Of a DNA stretch of 64,000 nt, positions 32,447-44,398 are shown one piece after another; the stretch's first letter is position 1, and each line of letters begins with the position of its first letter. The DNA is taken from the NCBI GenBank assembly GCA_032433595.1, contig JASWJB010000139.1:1-64000 (forward strand), read 5' to 3'. The notes under the pieces are model-generated. The model searched no databases, was not told the origin of the DNA, and worked only from the letters and a program-made list of their open reading frames with translations. The stretch comes from Conoideocrella luteorostrata. Its lineage: Eukaryota > Ascomycota > Sordariomycetes > Hypocreales > Clavicipitaceae. The position numbers and the translations under genes were made by a program.

Positions 32447-34882
32447 GACAGCTACCTCCGCCCCCACAGTCCATCCCATTCGTGAGCATGGACCACTGCA
32501 TTCGAAGCGGCGTAGACCGAAACGGATTTTGTTTGTCGAGTAAGCAATCGAGATTTTTGCCCTGCTATTAGGTCTGGTGTAAGCACAGCGAATACTTCGC
32601 AGACTGGCGCCAGATTTATCTTCAGCTACTTGGTTCGGTGGTCTTGGCGTCGAGATGAGCCAATCAAAAATGAGACGTCACACTAGGATACAGGGCATAG
32701 CCACCCATTACAGATCAATGTCGAGATTCTGCCCAAAGCGGTTATTACCATCCGCCCGGTGGGTACCCTGACATCATGGTTCAAACGGCCACGCCAAGAA
32801 TATTATTGCGATGACCTTCATTATAGTCAGGGGCTGCAAGGAGAATTGGAGTTTCTCCGGTCGCCTAGGCATTTAATCGACCCCATCAGGCGCCGGCTTG
32901 TCTGGCATTTGAGGCATTATATACTCCGTATTTCGCATGCACACATCATTGCTGACAACTCACCTCAAGTGGGCACCACATGCCTAGATCTAGCCGTCCT
33001 TGGCAATGGCAGTCGAAGCGCATCAAGACGTGTTATTTTGGTGGGGCTCTGTATAATACCCTAAAACATGTTTCTAGTAGCTTATGATATCAATTGCAGT
33101 AGTTAATTACTGCTGCCGGCAGCTAATTATTTTAAGTACAGCTTTCAAGTACTATCTGCAAAGACAACCTGCACATGCTTCTCATGAACCCTGACTTCCT
33201 GGCCACAAACATTGATTTGAGCAGTCTCTCGTGTTGTTATTAACGCCTAATCGTAATACAATGAAAATGATTCAATTGGTTCCAGTATCCTCTGAAGAAA
33301 TCAAGACGTCTGGTTGCTATATTGGTTGCTAGATCTATTAAGTAATTTAACAGCGGCGAGGGTAGCATCTATTATTTTAATCGGGTTAAGCAGCACTTCG
33401 AGGGTAATCTGCAATGAATCAAGATTATCCGCAAAACTTAACGCCCGAGAAGATGCGAGACGAGAGTTGGAAAGGTTTAAACACTCAAGATTCCATTAAC
33501 TAGACTATGGGCTCTTGGGAATTTGGACATTAATAGTCTCCTAAATTTGCCTTAAAGCGACCTGTGTCTTAAACAGTTATATTAACATCAGTTCTAGTAG
33601 TCTCTCTGGGTTCAGCTGCATTTATGGGTTTTGTCCTGAAATTCAGAATTTGGGCATTGGCAGCTATGCTAGCCACTAAAATAAGCTGCCTAAGCCCACC
33701 TATGAATCAACCCTGATGGATTTGTCTGGCTGATTCCGAATTTGACGGATTGACTCAGCTTGGAGACGTAGACCAGTTCGTGCGGTGATGGGCTGAGTTC
33801 AGCGGATCTTGGACTTCAATGTGGGTTACTACTATGAGAATTGTAACCGTCTCATAACGAGTAACAGAACGAAAAGTAGATGATAAATTCTACTGATGCC
33901 TCTATGAAAATTACTTTCACCAGCATCTCCTCAAACTGTGCGCCAAACCCGCAGGTAACAAGACCTACGCCGATTAGATCAAGCAGACACATAACACTAA
34001 GATGTGGGCACAACGTGCATAGCTGGTCGAACTACTCTGTCACCACTGTGTATATGTCGAGAGTAGTTACAAAAACATGAGCAAGGGAGACCTTGGCATG
34101 AATTATTCTATCTTTGCATACGATACTGCTATACGACGTAACTATAAAGTTTACACATTTTATTGTTGTTTTCTGTGCGTTTTGGTCCCACATTCTCGTT
34201 TTCTGTCTCGTCCTGTCCGATACGTTGGTCTCTATGTTTGCAGCCTCTCTCCTTGGTCCTGCTGTAGTAGATACTCTTGATATGCGAGGTTTCGGTCTGG
34301 CCCGAAATAGAAACATAGCAGACCATCTATCTTACCAGAGAAAATATACGCCAGGTAGCATATTAGTTATTACAGTTCCAGGTTATGGTTGCCATGCTCC
34401 ACGATTAAGTTTCAGAAATTATATGCTGAGGTAGTAGTGCAATCAATAGGTGCATGCGACACACATTTAGCTGAGCTAAATGCTAAGGATTTTCAGTCGT
34501 GCATGTACAGGCATGTGGTGTGGCGTCGTGTGGCTTTCGTTCTAAATCAGGAACTTTTTTTGAGCGCCGAGAATGTGCCTGTATTACTATTTCTATTCAT
34601 ATGTCGAGAGCGCCACAGCTCTTATCTTCGTATTTGCCTGTACGAACTAACTCTGCATTCTCTCGTAAGCCGGAAGATGTCTGTAGCGTTGCATCGGCCA
34701 ATCAGGCTTCCGACCCCGCCCGACGTGTCCTCTCCGAAGGAACGCGGAAGGAACTAATATTCTGGACCGACCCGGAAGAGGAATATATTAATCTTGTTTC
34801 TGTTATGCCCTCTCCTTCAGCCTAGCTTTCCGAGAGAAAAGAAATAAAATTCTATGGTGCCGACCAGACATGCGCCGGCGAA
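32447..34882. other. intergenic, partly AT-rich
   Basis: No supported gene. A TACTCCGTA lies near 32927. 33060-34100 is AT-rich with many TA dinucleotides and looks like decayed repeat sequence, though no element family can be named. Confidence 0.45.
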
Positions 34883-36681
34883 ATGGCTGAACATCAGCTA
34901 GTGGCTCTACTGGACGGAAGAGTCGGAGTAGCTCCGCCGCCTAAGCTGACGCCTTCTTCGCCTACGCCTTCGCCTACGCCTACGCCGTCGCCAACGTCCT
35001 CGTCCTCGTCCGCATCCGCGTCCAAGCCACGCCAGAAAAAATGGGCCCCCAAGGTCAAGACCGGATGCTTTACCTGTCGGTTAGTATTGATTGAATCGTG
35101 TTGATCGCTGGCTTCCTTGCTTCATTGCAGACGACTAACCTGCTTGGTGTTCTTTTTGCATAATCCAGGATTCGTCATGTCAAATGTGACGAGGCGAAAC
35201 CAGCATGCCGCCGATGTATATTTGCCGGAAAAAAATGCGAAGGATACGACGTTGAGCAGATTGGGGATGCGACGTCGTCTTCTTCGCAATCGATGATTTA
35301 CCAACCCGATAATAACCTGACCTTCGTCCATGCCGCATCGAATGAACAGGAGAGACGCTTTTTCTACCTCTTTCGCACCAAGACCGTGGGCGAGATTGCG
35401 GGCGCGTTCAACCGTGAGTTTTGGGCTGTTGATGTCCTGCACGCCACGCAGTCCTACACAACAATCTGGCATGCCGCGCTTGCCATGGCAGCTATGCATC
35501 AGCGAACCAAGATTGTAACCAATTCGGAGCAGAATCGCCGAATAAGGGCCTTATTCCACGAGTTCGCCTTGACGCAGTACAACAAGGCCATAGGGTGCAT
35601 GATTGGAGCCATGGGCAATCGACATCAAAGCCACGCCTCTCGCGAGATGCTGCTTTTGGCTACAGCCCTGTTCACTGGCCTTTGCAATCTTTCGGGCCAT
35701 TATACAGAAGCCATTGTACATGCTAGGAATGGACTACAACTGTTCTATGATTGGAAGTTTTGGGAGTCTGCGGCATTGCCTGAAAACAACCTTGGCATTC
35801 TCCCTATTCGTTCTCTTATTGGCCTTTTGGGACATTTAGAGAACCAGTACTTGTACTCTAATGTACCAACACCTCCGTGGCAAGGTCAGATATCTATCAA
35901 AGCATACACAACCTCGTTCAACTCCACGACGGAGGCGTACCTTTCCATGGAACCGATATTCCGGAGGGTACTCAGGCTAGTTCGAGAAGGGTTCAGAGCC
36001 AACTTCCGTGCAATGCACTGTCCCTATACAGATGCGCGCTTCGCTGCCCGTCAAGAACTCAAATCTTGGAATGCCAAATTCCTAAGACTGAGATCATTGT
36101 TGGGGTCTCAAACGGTAGAGTCGGACAGAATAATTATTCTGTGGATGTGGTCACTTGAGGCCGAAATATACCTAAACGTCAACTACAACCACCTTGAAAC
36201 GGCTTGGGATGATTTTGTACCTGCTTACAAGCAGATCTTACTGCTGGCTCGTCGACTCCTTGCTCAAAAGGGCACAGCTACTACGACAGAAGAGACAAAT
36301 AGTTTCCCGACCTTCTCCTTTTCCCCATCGGGATTCGAAGCGATCGGGTTAGTGGCATGGAGATGCCGTGACTACGATATACGCCATGAAGCTCTCGATC
36401 TTTTAAAGAAATGGACACTGAAAGACGGGTTGCTAGATATCAAGGTGTGTGTAACAATGGCTGAAACCATAATTCGTATTGAGGAGGATGCAGTCTTCTC
36501 AAAAGATGCGAAGAAATTGGAGAGTTGCACATGCGTCCCACGGGTCTATATCTGCAACGATCATCGAGTCACGGCATTTGACGAGGAGTACGTACAGCCT
36601 ACACTTTGTAGGGCTCTTGTGCGGACCGTGAATGACGTGAAGCGCGGTCTGCCCGGAAGGACAATAGAGCTAGTTACCTAG
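34883..36681 (+). CDS. Zn(II)2Cys6 transcription factor
   Basis: Two exons, 34883-35079 and 35169-36681, give 569 aa. The 89-nt intron (GTTAGT..CCAG) splits the zinc cluster after the second cysteine, a common place in this family. Residues 20-47 are a Pro/Thr/Ser repeat tract (PTPSPTPTPSPT) from a CCTACG-like microsatellite. After a basic KPRQKKWAPKVKTG come the six cysteines at 62, 65, 72, 79, 82 and 89 (CFTCRIRHVKCDEAKPACRR, CIFAGKKCEGYD). The remainder is the regulatory region, with helical blocks NEQERRFFYLFRTKTVGEIA, IWHAALAMAAMHQRTK and LATALFTGLCNLSGHYTEAI. A sequence-specific nuclear regulator; targets unknown. A decayed paralogue of its zinc-cluster exons is at 44.4-44.8 kb, also WAPKVKT-led. 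Confidence 0.9.
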
Positions 36682-37969
36682 ATATGTAGGAGCTACAAGG
36701 TGTTGATTTACTGGAGTTAGGCGCGTTAAAGGTGGTAAAGGTTTCAAGGCTTAATTTTTAGCGGCAGGCATTTTGTTAAGCAGCCGCTTATTGTAAGGGG
36801 ATAGTGCTGCGCTCACTTGGGTAGGTTTGCTATTCCTTTTTTTTTTTTTTTTTTGGCGAATATTTACGTTTTGGTTGGGATTGCTTAAAAATTAGACCGC
36901 ATTTTGTGATCTGCTTCCTGTGCATGACGCTGAACAAACTTAGCACATTCGGAGGTGCAATTCCCGCAGTCCAGCAAAGCTACGAACATCTACATCACTA
37001 CATGCAAGCCAAAAAAAAAAAAAAAAAAAAATCACTCCATAAGGCGTCAGTGGCAATTTTAATCCACGATTTACGTGTTCTGGTTCTATATGAAGGCAAT
37101 GAATGTTGGTTCCGTTAACAAATCCCAAGTTATCGTTCATGCCGGTTAACCGGAAGGCTTGCTCGGGCAGCACTCCGGCCAGAGTGGAACATATATCAGA
37201 TGCAGTTCATCAACACCCAGCTCCGGAAGAGCTCACTACAGCGCTGGAGCCGTTCAACACCAGCGCGAGTATCACCTCCACGCTGCACTTTTCCCAGAGC
37301 ATATTTGTTTTGCTCGGAGCCGAGGGAATGGTGGTTTGGTAAGAGTTGCGCTTACCTCTCGTAGAATGGTACACTTCTGATCGGCGGTTCTCGCAGGTCG
37401 CAGTGAGCAGACTGCGCCAAATTCCGCGGCGTTGACACACCGTCGTTCTCTTTGACTGCCTTTACCGCTTCGCGAGGAGCCGATGCTGCCCTCCCCTTCC
37501 ACGGCGACCGGGATTAGCTGAACAGCAGCGAACTAGTTAAATTGCCTCACCACCTTCTACGCATTCTCTATGATTCTGACCACGTTAACAGGACCCGTCC
37601 TGCCTGTGAGTTCGAATTGTCTCATGTGCATGCGGAGTACTCCGTAGTTACTCCGTACAGAGTACTTAGTCACGGAACGGAAGATGGCCGATTGGACTCC
37701 CTTTACGTTCAATTGCTGCATGGCGTTCCGGGGATCCATGTCGGTGATATGGTAGGGGCGAACAGGTGAAGTGATTGAATAGCCATGCCGACGATGGATA
37801 TGGGGGCCCGTCAGGTAGGTTGACAGAATTGTGTTCTGGGACGGAAATCTCAGCCGTCCCGAGGATGGAGGCTGCAGCTGTGGCGGCGACAGTGCGATAG
37901 CTGACGCATTAGGTACAATTCCGTACTCCGTATAGTTAACGTCTAGGATTCAACCGCACCTGAACAGTT
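36682..37969. other. intergenic with poly-T and poly-A tracts
   Basis: An 18-nt T run at 36837-36854 and a 21-nt A run at 37011-37031 bracket about 155 bp. Clustered TACTCCGTA copies lie at about 37634-37660 and one near 37921. No gene is supported. Confidence 0.5.
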
Positions 37970-38254
37970 CTAATGAAGCTTACTATGCAATCGCCGCCCG
38001 GCCACTGCAGGACTTGGTGACAGGCCGTTGTTTCGGCTTGTACACATGCTGCCGTTTCTACCAGCAACAATTATCCTCCTGCACATAAAGCCACAGCGGC
38101 ATCTTTCCCGGCCGGTCTTCATTCCTGGGTCCTCACCAAGATCCAATAAAAAGTGTTGTTGAGCATCAGCATCCCCCGGTTCTTTTTGCCGCACAGCTCT
38201 GTCAGACTGGGCTGATTCAGCACAGACAATAAGCATCCCCATCAAAGCCACCAT
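37970..38254 (-). CDS. possible small secreted cysteine-containing protein
   Basis: From the ATG at 38254 the frame codes 94 aa starting MVALMGMLIVCAESAQSDRA, which looks like a short signal peptide. A polar segment (QKEPGDADAQQHFLLDLGED) and a cysteine cluster (RERCRCGFMCRR) follow. No family is recognised, the frame remains open upstream to 38437 and codon evidence is weak. It may be a chance frame. Confidence 0.25.
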   Translation of the reverse strand: MVALMGMLIVCAESAQSDRAVRQKEPGDADAQQHFLLDLGEDPGMKTGRERCRCGFMCRRIIVAGRNGSMCTSRNNGLSPSPAVAGRRLHSKLH

Positions 38255-39167
38255 GATCCTCCTTCCGTGTGCCAAAGTATTGATGCCTACTATTTCGCTT
38301 CGACAAGATTTTAATGGATAAAGCTTCAAGATTGACAATGTAACCTTTGCATCTGCGCTCACCTTGCTCAAAGCTTGCCAGGATTCAGTGAGGGTCGAGG
38401 CAGACTCCGTCGAAGTAGATCCCCCCCCCCCTAACAAGCCGGGCGTAAAAGTAGCGATCTATCGGGCCGCTCCTAGCTTCCCCGCACAGGTGTTTAGTTC
38501 AGCAGACGCCTACTAGGCTCTGGGCATCGCATATGGGGGGGTTGACAGAGGTGGCAAAAACACACATACAATGTGGAACCGTAGCGCTCATATCTTTCGT
38601 GGGGTACTGCAAAAGAATTATTTGCGTTAGACGCTTCAAAATGTGGCAATAGGACAGCTTCATTGAAATTGGGTGTGCAGCATTCGCTGGCAGGGGGCAC
38701 GCATGGTCGATGGGGGCCAGTCTCGGAAGGTCATCGACATTGGCATCGGCAAATGTCATTCAATAGCTCACGCTAGGTAGGATCAAGTCGGCGCCTCACT
38801 TCAGATGCCAGCCGTGTTGTCAGGAAACGGGTGGCAGGATACGAGGTTCCTCAATAGCGGCTGGAAGCTTACGGAGTGTACTCCGTAGCTCCAAGTATTA
38901 CTGATTAATAGACTTGAACGAAGGCGGTGGCTTTGTCTTGCGATGTAAAGAAATACGATGCCTGATTTGCTGAAATGGAGCTGATTGCAATGTCCTCGTG
39001 TGCAATGAACTCGTTTACTGAGACGCTTTGGCGCTATGCCGGCGTCGCCTACCACTGGTCATCCCTTTCTTTCTGCCAATCTAGTTGATCTCCTTGATCA
39101 TATGTACAGTAATTACGACCGTCTCTTCCAATCCCCAGCAAAACCCGCAGCCACTTTGTCGTCCCTA
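38255..39167. other. intergenic up to the TIR element
   Basis: A run of eleven C lies at 38421-38431 and a TACTCCGTA near 38880. No gene is supported. Confidence 0.5.
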
Positions 39168-39222
39168 AGCCCACACAAACAGCACACGTATGTCGGTGTC
39201 TGACACACAACTGGCAACGTAA
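39168..39222 (+). repeat. left terminal inverted repeat
   Basis: Begins AGCCCACACAAACAGCACAC and contains the self-complementary core GTGTCTGACAC. It pairs with 41283-41339 in inverse orientation, with indels and several mismatches. Confidence 0.5.
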
Positions 39223-39546
39223 CTTCAATTCTGTAATACGTCTCGTTAGAGACCGGGACCAATTCGTAGGGAGTTTCTGTATAATGAAATTAAAATAGTC
39301 TGATTGCCCAACAAGAGGTTATCGGGCAACTGCGCACTTCAATACAGCAATTTAGTCAAAATAGGCACTAGAGCAGGGCTCTAAGCAACGACGCAATTCG
39401 GGTGCGAAGGAGAAGCCTGTTGTTCTACTTAGATAACCGGGCAAGAATCCTTTTTATAGCTAATTCATTTGATCTGATCAATCCGCTCATGTCCAAAATT
39501 CACGTCAAGCTGCTTTAGCTACCCTAGAAGCTCTTTTCCGCCATTA

Positions 39547-39960
39547 CACCACCCAACAAGCTTGCTCAGCTATCCATTAGTCCCCTCATTACTCTAACTA
39601 TTCAAGACACTGGTCTTCCTGACGGAAACAATCTCTTGTGCAACAAAATCACCATAATCCTTTTCCCGGCTATCAATCTCTAGCCTTGCTTAATTCTCTG
39701 TCGTTTATTTCCTCAGGTTATATGCACTTGCTTGGCGGCAGCAATATAAGACACCAAGAGCCTTGATACATAAAAACCGCATGGTGCTTTGGCAAGAGAG
39801 TCCTTTATTTAGCGGAGGCGTCTGTGTGTCTCAGAGAGTGGCTTTGTTGTGAAAACTTCTCCAACTGATGAGTTACATTTGTTCCTTTCAGTCTGCGACT
39901 GCTGCGTCTTCTCCCTCCTCAAGCCTCGGCTAAAATACGCTGTCATTCAGAGCCTTGACC
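39547..39960 (+). repeat. dispersed repeat block, copy 1 (of 39.5 and 45.9 kb)
   Basis: Aligns in the same orientation to 45906-46240. Shared landmarks in order are CAACAAGCT.G.TCAGCT.TCCAT, GGTCTTCCTGAC, ATGCACTTGC.T, CTTTATTTAGCG and AGAGCCTTGA. Most differences are C/T or G/A transitions, as expected from RIP. Copy 1 has about 80 extra bp before the last landmark. Confidence 0.6.
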
Positions 39961-40378
39961 TATTCTGTGGCGTGCACATGGATGATTTAGGCAGCCTTGC
40001 ATGTTTTGAGCCCACACCGGTTCTCATGTCTCAACACTGCCAAATCCAAGACGCATGTGCGTGAAGGCGTGTCTGGTTAGGATTGGTCCGATGTTGCGAA
40101 TTCACCCTATGCTACGACTGGCTTGCTATTGCAGAGTTCGTCCAGGCATATAGCTTGTTCCTTTGGCTTGGGTGCTTATCAATTGCAATACAAGCAATGG
40201 GAGGGTCGAGGTCCTATTGATAAGACAGGCTCGGTATCACTTCCTGCATTTGCAAGGCGAGCCGAACATAAAGCATCACAACAATGATGGATCTCGGGTG
40301 CTCGCAGACATATCGACAGCAGCAGGATCGACCATATTTTAAGCAGAAAGCTTATGGAAGAGCTCAACATGGAATAAT

Positions 40379-41209
40379 ATGTCGGGTACTGCTCTACAAG
40401 CAGCTTGTGATTACCGGAAACCAGATATTGTCAAGATGCTCCTGGATCGTGGCGGGAATCCCAACATTAGATTCCCGAACAGCGTATACAGCTTCCTGAT
40501 CCTATCAACGACATGGAATAACCAGGAGTTAATTTTGATACACTTACTTGAGGCAAAGAATATTCATGTTAATATTCGAGTTGGTCCCGATAGATTATTC
40601 CCACTTCAGAGCGCGTGCGCCAACATGAATCTCCGTTACGTGGGAAAATTACTGGAAAAGGGCGCCGACATTGATGCCATCGACCCAGATAATAACCAGG
40701 CTATACATATGGCGGCGGCTGCCGGTAAGTCGACCGTCATCAATTTCTTGCTCGAAAACAACGCCGAGGTCACCCAAAATAGCAAGCAAAAACAACTAGC
40801 CATACAGGAGGCTTTAAGGAACGGTAATATCTAGTGTGCCTCCCTGCTTGCTGATACCGTTGCTTCCATCCTCAAGGCGTTGACGGATACAGCTAATGAC
40901 GGGAATGACTTTGCCCTGCAGCGTGACGTGGACAGTCTTCGGCAACGTGCAGATACCCTGCAGGCTGAAGTCGATTCATATCAGCTCGGAAACAGGAATT
41001 CACCTTACTCTATGCTTGGTACTAGTAGTATCCGTTCTTGTGAAAACTTGCCTAATCATATGTTCTTCAAACACGAGGGGTCTACTACTACTTTCAAAGA
41101 GCCTATCGAGGATATTGATACCACCAGGGAGAAGAAACCAAAGAAGACAGGCCGCCCGTCCGGAGGAGTGGAATGCTCGAAGAATTTCGAGTGGGCAGTT
41201 CTAGACTAA
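40379..41209 (+). pseudogene. ankyrin-repeat protein fragment with in-frame stop
   Basis: One reading frame runs through 40379-41209 but is broken by TAG at 40832-40834. Before the stop are ankyrin units: GTALQAACDYRKPDIVKMLL, PLQSACANMNLRYVGKLLEK and NQAIHMAAAAGKSTVINFLL. After it are a helical segment (DVDSLRQRADTLQAEVDS) and a basic AT-hook-like KKPKKTGRPSGG. The codon could have been CAG (one C-to-T change, typical of RIP); whether it was cannot be proven here. A stop 51 nt before the ATG removes any N-terminal NACHT or other domain. The piece ends 73 bp before the right TIR, so it is either cargo of the element or was hit by it. Confidence 0.65.
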
Positions 41210-41282
41210 GAACAGCTGTTACGAAGGCAATGGGAGAGGGAGTTGGGAGAAGAAAGTACGAAGAGAGTACCTCCCCCTCCGA

Positions 41283-41339
41283 CGTTGCCTTGCTGGTTGT
41301 GTGTCAGACACGGCACACGTGAGTTTGTGGGCGTGTGCT
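41283..41339 (-). repeat. right terminal inverted repeat
   Basis: Inverse of 39168-39222; on the plus strand it contains GGTTGTGTGTCAGACAC and ends GGGCGTGTGCT before TA. The outer part differs from the left end by small indels. Confidence 0.5.
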
Positions 41340-41579
41340 TAATATCGACAAACTACATAAAAACATTAATTCTATTTTTCTGACTAAGTTGCTGCAATTT
41401 AGCGCTTATACATCTGCTTATACCTCAGGCTATTAGTAACTGGTCCTTGCGTATCTTCGTGGGAGTGATCATATGCCATTATTTCTAAAACCTAATAGAG
41501 CATTGGTTCTCAATTAAGCCGTCTGGATGGGATTTTGATCACTAGGCAGAAGATATTCTGCTATCTTTTTCATCTACAG

Positions 41580-42149
41580 CTAGAATTTATTAGGCTCCTC
41601 ACCCTCCTTTAGCAAACTCTTCAAATATTTCTTTTCCTTTAGTTCCTGCAGCATCTCGGCGAAATCCTCCATGCCACTCCTCTCGCTCATTTGCTTGATA
41701 AATGACAGCTGATCTTGAAGCCAATCATTTTCCTTGCCAGCTTCAGGGAGAGTCATGCCGCCCTCACGGATGGCCACCATCGGTATAAAAGTCACCATGA
41801 GTAGCCTTCTGATAGCCGTCTCGCCTCCGAATTCATCCCCTGCAAGCGTATGCCCATTAACTGCGTTGTACCACGCATCCTCAATCTTGCCAGCGAGTGT
41901 TTCGAAATCCGACTTCAAGCGCGCTGGAGAAGTGCGAACAGTGCAAATAATACGGTTCGAATTGACAGTACGTGGCTTACCAGCCGTGAAATAGGTTTGG
42001 TCTCTAGGATCGTGCGCAATAAAACGCACATGTACGAAAAAAGAAGGCGTAGTGAAAGTTGTACAGTGCAAATCAGTGATGGACTTGGCGAGGGTTTGCC
42101 TCTGCTCGATAGTCAACGGATAGGAGTGATATACTTCATACAGAGGCAT
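41580..42149 (-). CDS. tautomerase-superfamily protein (cis-CaaD-like, PF14832 type)
   Basis: Encodes 189 aa from the ATG at 42149. That start gives MPLYEVYHSYPL, so that after Met removal Pro becomes residue 1, the catalytic N-terminal proline of the tautomerase superfamily; the longer open frame upstream would bury it. His28 (TDLHCT) and Arg residues at 66 and 72 (NSNRIICTVR) sit where the cis-3-chloroacrylic-acid-dehalogenase branch has catalytic His/Arg. The family contains tautomerases, hydratases and dehalogenases; substrate unknown. The C-terminal 60 residues are charged (ELKEKKYLKSLLKEGEE). Cytosolic; no signal peptide. It lies just outside the TIR element (240 bp) on the opposite strand to the ankyrin fragment and 650 bp from solo LTR A. 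Confidence 0.78.
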   Translation of the reverse strand: MPLYEVYHSYPLTIEQRQTLAKSITDLHCTTFTTPSFFVHVRFIAHDPRDQTYFTAGKPRTVNSNRIICTVRTSPARLKSDFETLAGKIEDAWYNAVNGHTLAGDEFGGETAIRRLLMVTFIPMVAIREGGMTLPEAGKENDWLQDQLSFIKQMSERSGMEDFAEMLQELKEKKYLKSLLKEGEEPNKF

Positions 42150-42794
42150 CTCGCTATAGATTTTTGACTGTTTCTGACTCCAATGGCCGATTCTCGCTCT
42201 AGCTGGGTACCTGAAGAGTTGAGGCTGACAAGGTCTTCGAAAGTTGAACAAGGTGGTGCACTGGGGTTCACCAACTAACGGTTGAAAAGGTCTACAGTAT
42301 GATGAGGGGGGAAGGTTGTATTTCCATGCCACTTGCAAATGAGCTCAAATCACGCCTGGGGTTGGGCCAAAGAGGCGTACTCAAGAAGGGAGTAGTATGG
42401 ATGATTTGTCATCGTATTTGTTTGTCGTCCCATTGGCACCTGCATTGGAGCCAATAGGTTCACGAATACACGTGATTCTCTGGATTACATACAGATGAAC
42501 CAGCGTTGCATCAAGTTCGGGGTGGCCAGGAATGGGAAAAAAGAAATGACGGCCGACTTGGACTGGAGCAAGGCAGAGGACCATCGAAATGCGGCTTAAG
42601 TGATGGCGACAAAGAGTCCAATCTGACGGGTTCGGGTATAAGGGAAGCGAAAAACATTTGGAGGCAAGTTGAAAGGGACGCAAGGGAGCAACAAGCCGCT
42701 TATTTTGTGGAACGGCGGGAAGATGACTGTATGGTGGTTTAGCTAGAATAAATCTGAGCTTTGTTCACAAGTGAGGTTTTTTTTTTAAACTGGA
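42150..42794. other. intergenic up to LTR A
   Basis: Promoter side of the tautomerase gene. Otherwise no feature is seen; ends in a T-tract at 42778-42786. Confidence 0.5.
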
Positions 42795-42799
42795 GGAAT

Positions 42800-43004
42800 T
42801 GTGGGTTGCACAGGGAGTGCAACAGGTGATCTAGACCAACTGCTTCAAAATAGAATATATTCAATAAGTCAAGTAGGTTATCTAAGAAGGAAGAAAAGAA
42901 GTCATAGTGGAAGGCACGATATCGTCGTATAAATATCGTGGCTTAAAGGTGACCACGTGATAGGCTCCGTGCTTCCTATTGTGCTTGGCGGCGATATTCC
43001 AACA
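42800..43004 (-). mobile_element. solo LTR, copy A
   Basis: 205 bp, TGTTGGAAT..CAACCCACA on the minus strand, flanked by the perfect 5-bp duplication GGAAT (42795-42799 and 43005-43009). Internal landmarks are CACGTGGTCACCTTT, a TATTTATAC TATA-like box and GATCTAGATC. No internal retrotransposon sequence is attached, so it is a solo LTR left by recombination. Confidence 0.85.
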
Positions 43005-43009
43005 GGAAT

Positions 43010-44115
43010 GAAGTGATGAAATGTCTTTGTTCTTGTCCTGGGAGTAACTATGTCGCCTGCCGGACGAAGTTTCTTGAACCCTTCACTCTATGGCTTTCTT
43101 TGCCGCTCAGGTCGTTCCCAGATTCATCAACTTCAGAGAGAATTGCCAAGAGGGAGGAGATATCGTTAAGAAGAGCAGGCTCTGTGATGCAGCTACCAAA
43201 TAAGGCGTACTTCCTTTCCCGGCCGGTTTTCCAAACAGTCTTGCAAGCTCCTGAGAAGCATTCTTGTGTCTCCTGGGCCAATGAAATCAGCTGTGGTGTA
43301 AATAACCCTACGAAGTTCACAGATGAATGAGCCAGAAATGCAATGGCACTCCCCGGGTCGTGTTTCGTTACGTGCCGCCAACCCTGGGGCTTCTTCATAG
43401 TCCATCATGGCTTCACAAACCATGGTGACTAATGTTGGATCATACATTCCTTCCGAAATATGCCACTTATTCGCAAGCGAAATCACTCTGCGCCGAGTAG
43501 AGGCGTCTCTACAGTAGGACCCAATGAAGTAAAGGGTCTTGCATAGTGACTGTCACGACTGGGTTCTGATATAGCAGAGTGATGAACAAGACTTCTGATG
43601 TATTCGTTACTTCGTAGCAGCAAGGTAGCGCTCTATTGTTGACGGTCTTAATCTCTGACCTTCCAAAGATTTGGTCCTCTCCTCCCTACTTATGCTCGTC
43701 GCTACCCCGCAGCGAAGAGTTTGCTAGCTGCATGATACTCTCTCTCCAGTAGCCTTAGGTGCACTACTAGTTCCGCGGCCCCGCGGGAATCGTTGAATGC
43801 CCTCACAGGTGGTAGTCTCTGACAGTGACAGTGAAAAGGAAAAGTAAGTCGAAGATAGTTTTGTCCCACATGACGACTCGAATAGCTGCTCTGCCAAAGA
43901 CATCATCCGCAGAAACAGGTAGTCGAATTTGTCGAAATCCAGCATTGACAATTTTGTTGGAGCACAATTTGGTGAATATGGCAATGCCGATACACACGAT
44001 TTCAAGAATAGAAATGCCCTGAGTGTCAGCCTGGCTCACAATGCTACAGGTCTTCCACTACTCAAATTCGGCTCTATAAACGCGAAACTCCTTCCTGTAG
44101 GCGACACATGTGTCA
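43010..44115. other. sequence between LTRs A and B, possible gene relic
   Basis: Several minus-strand frames overlap (43048-43486, 43724-44039) without a recognisable domain. One holds IRLPVSADDVFGRAAIRVVM. It lies downstream, on the same strand, of the Zn2Cys6 relic cut off by LTR B, so it may be decayed sequence of that gene; no homology to the intact paralogue was evident. Confidence 0.35.
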
Positions 44116-44120
44116 ACATC

Positions 44121-44325
44121 TGTTGGAATCCCTCCGTCAAGCACAATAGGAAGCGCGGAGCAGGTCACGTGTCCTTTCGGCCACGGTATTTTTACGGCGA
44201 TATCGAGCCTTCCACCTTGACTTGTTTTCTCCTTCTTCTTTAGATAGATTTGGATACACCGTTTTTGCATTTTTGAAGAAGCATTTGATCTAGATCAACC
44301 CTGCAAACACCCTGTGCAACCCACA
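44121..44325 (+). mobile_element. solo LTR, copy B
   Basis: 205 bp, TGTTGGAATCCCTCC..GCAACCCACA, flanked by the perfect 5-bp duplication ACATC (44116-44120 and 44326-44330). It differs from copy A mainly by C/T and G/A changes. Confidence 0.85.
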
Positions 44326-44398
44326 ACATCTCTCCGTGAGGGATCCATATTATTGCAAGCGCGCGAGAAGCCACCTACGGCATGCGCGGAAAGCCCTA

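Larger units (their letters stand above)
39168..41339. mobile_element. TIR-flanked DNA element (2.17 kb) with TA target duplication, no intact transposase
   Basis: The left end (39168-39222) and the inverted right end (41283-41339) share a diverged terminal repeat. Both contain GTGTCTGACACACAAC preceded by CACGT(A/G)TG and a CCCACA(C)AA(A)C outer part. TA flanks both ends (39166-39167 and 41340-41341), as in Tc1/mariner-type transposition. Inside are block 2 (39547-39960), also found near 46 kb, and a broken ankyrin-repeat gene running towards the right end. A third copy of the left end lies at 47437-47490. No DDE transposase is visible, so it would be non-autonomous or decayed. Confidence 0.5.
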
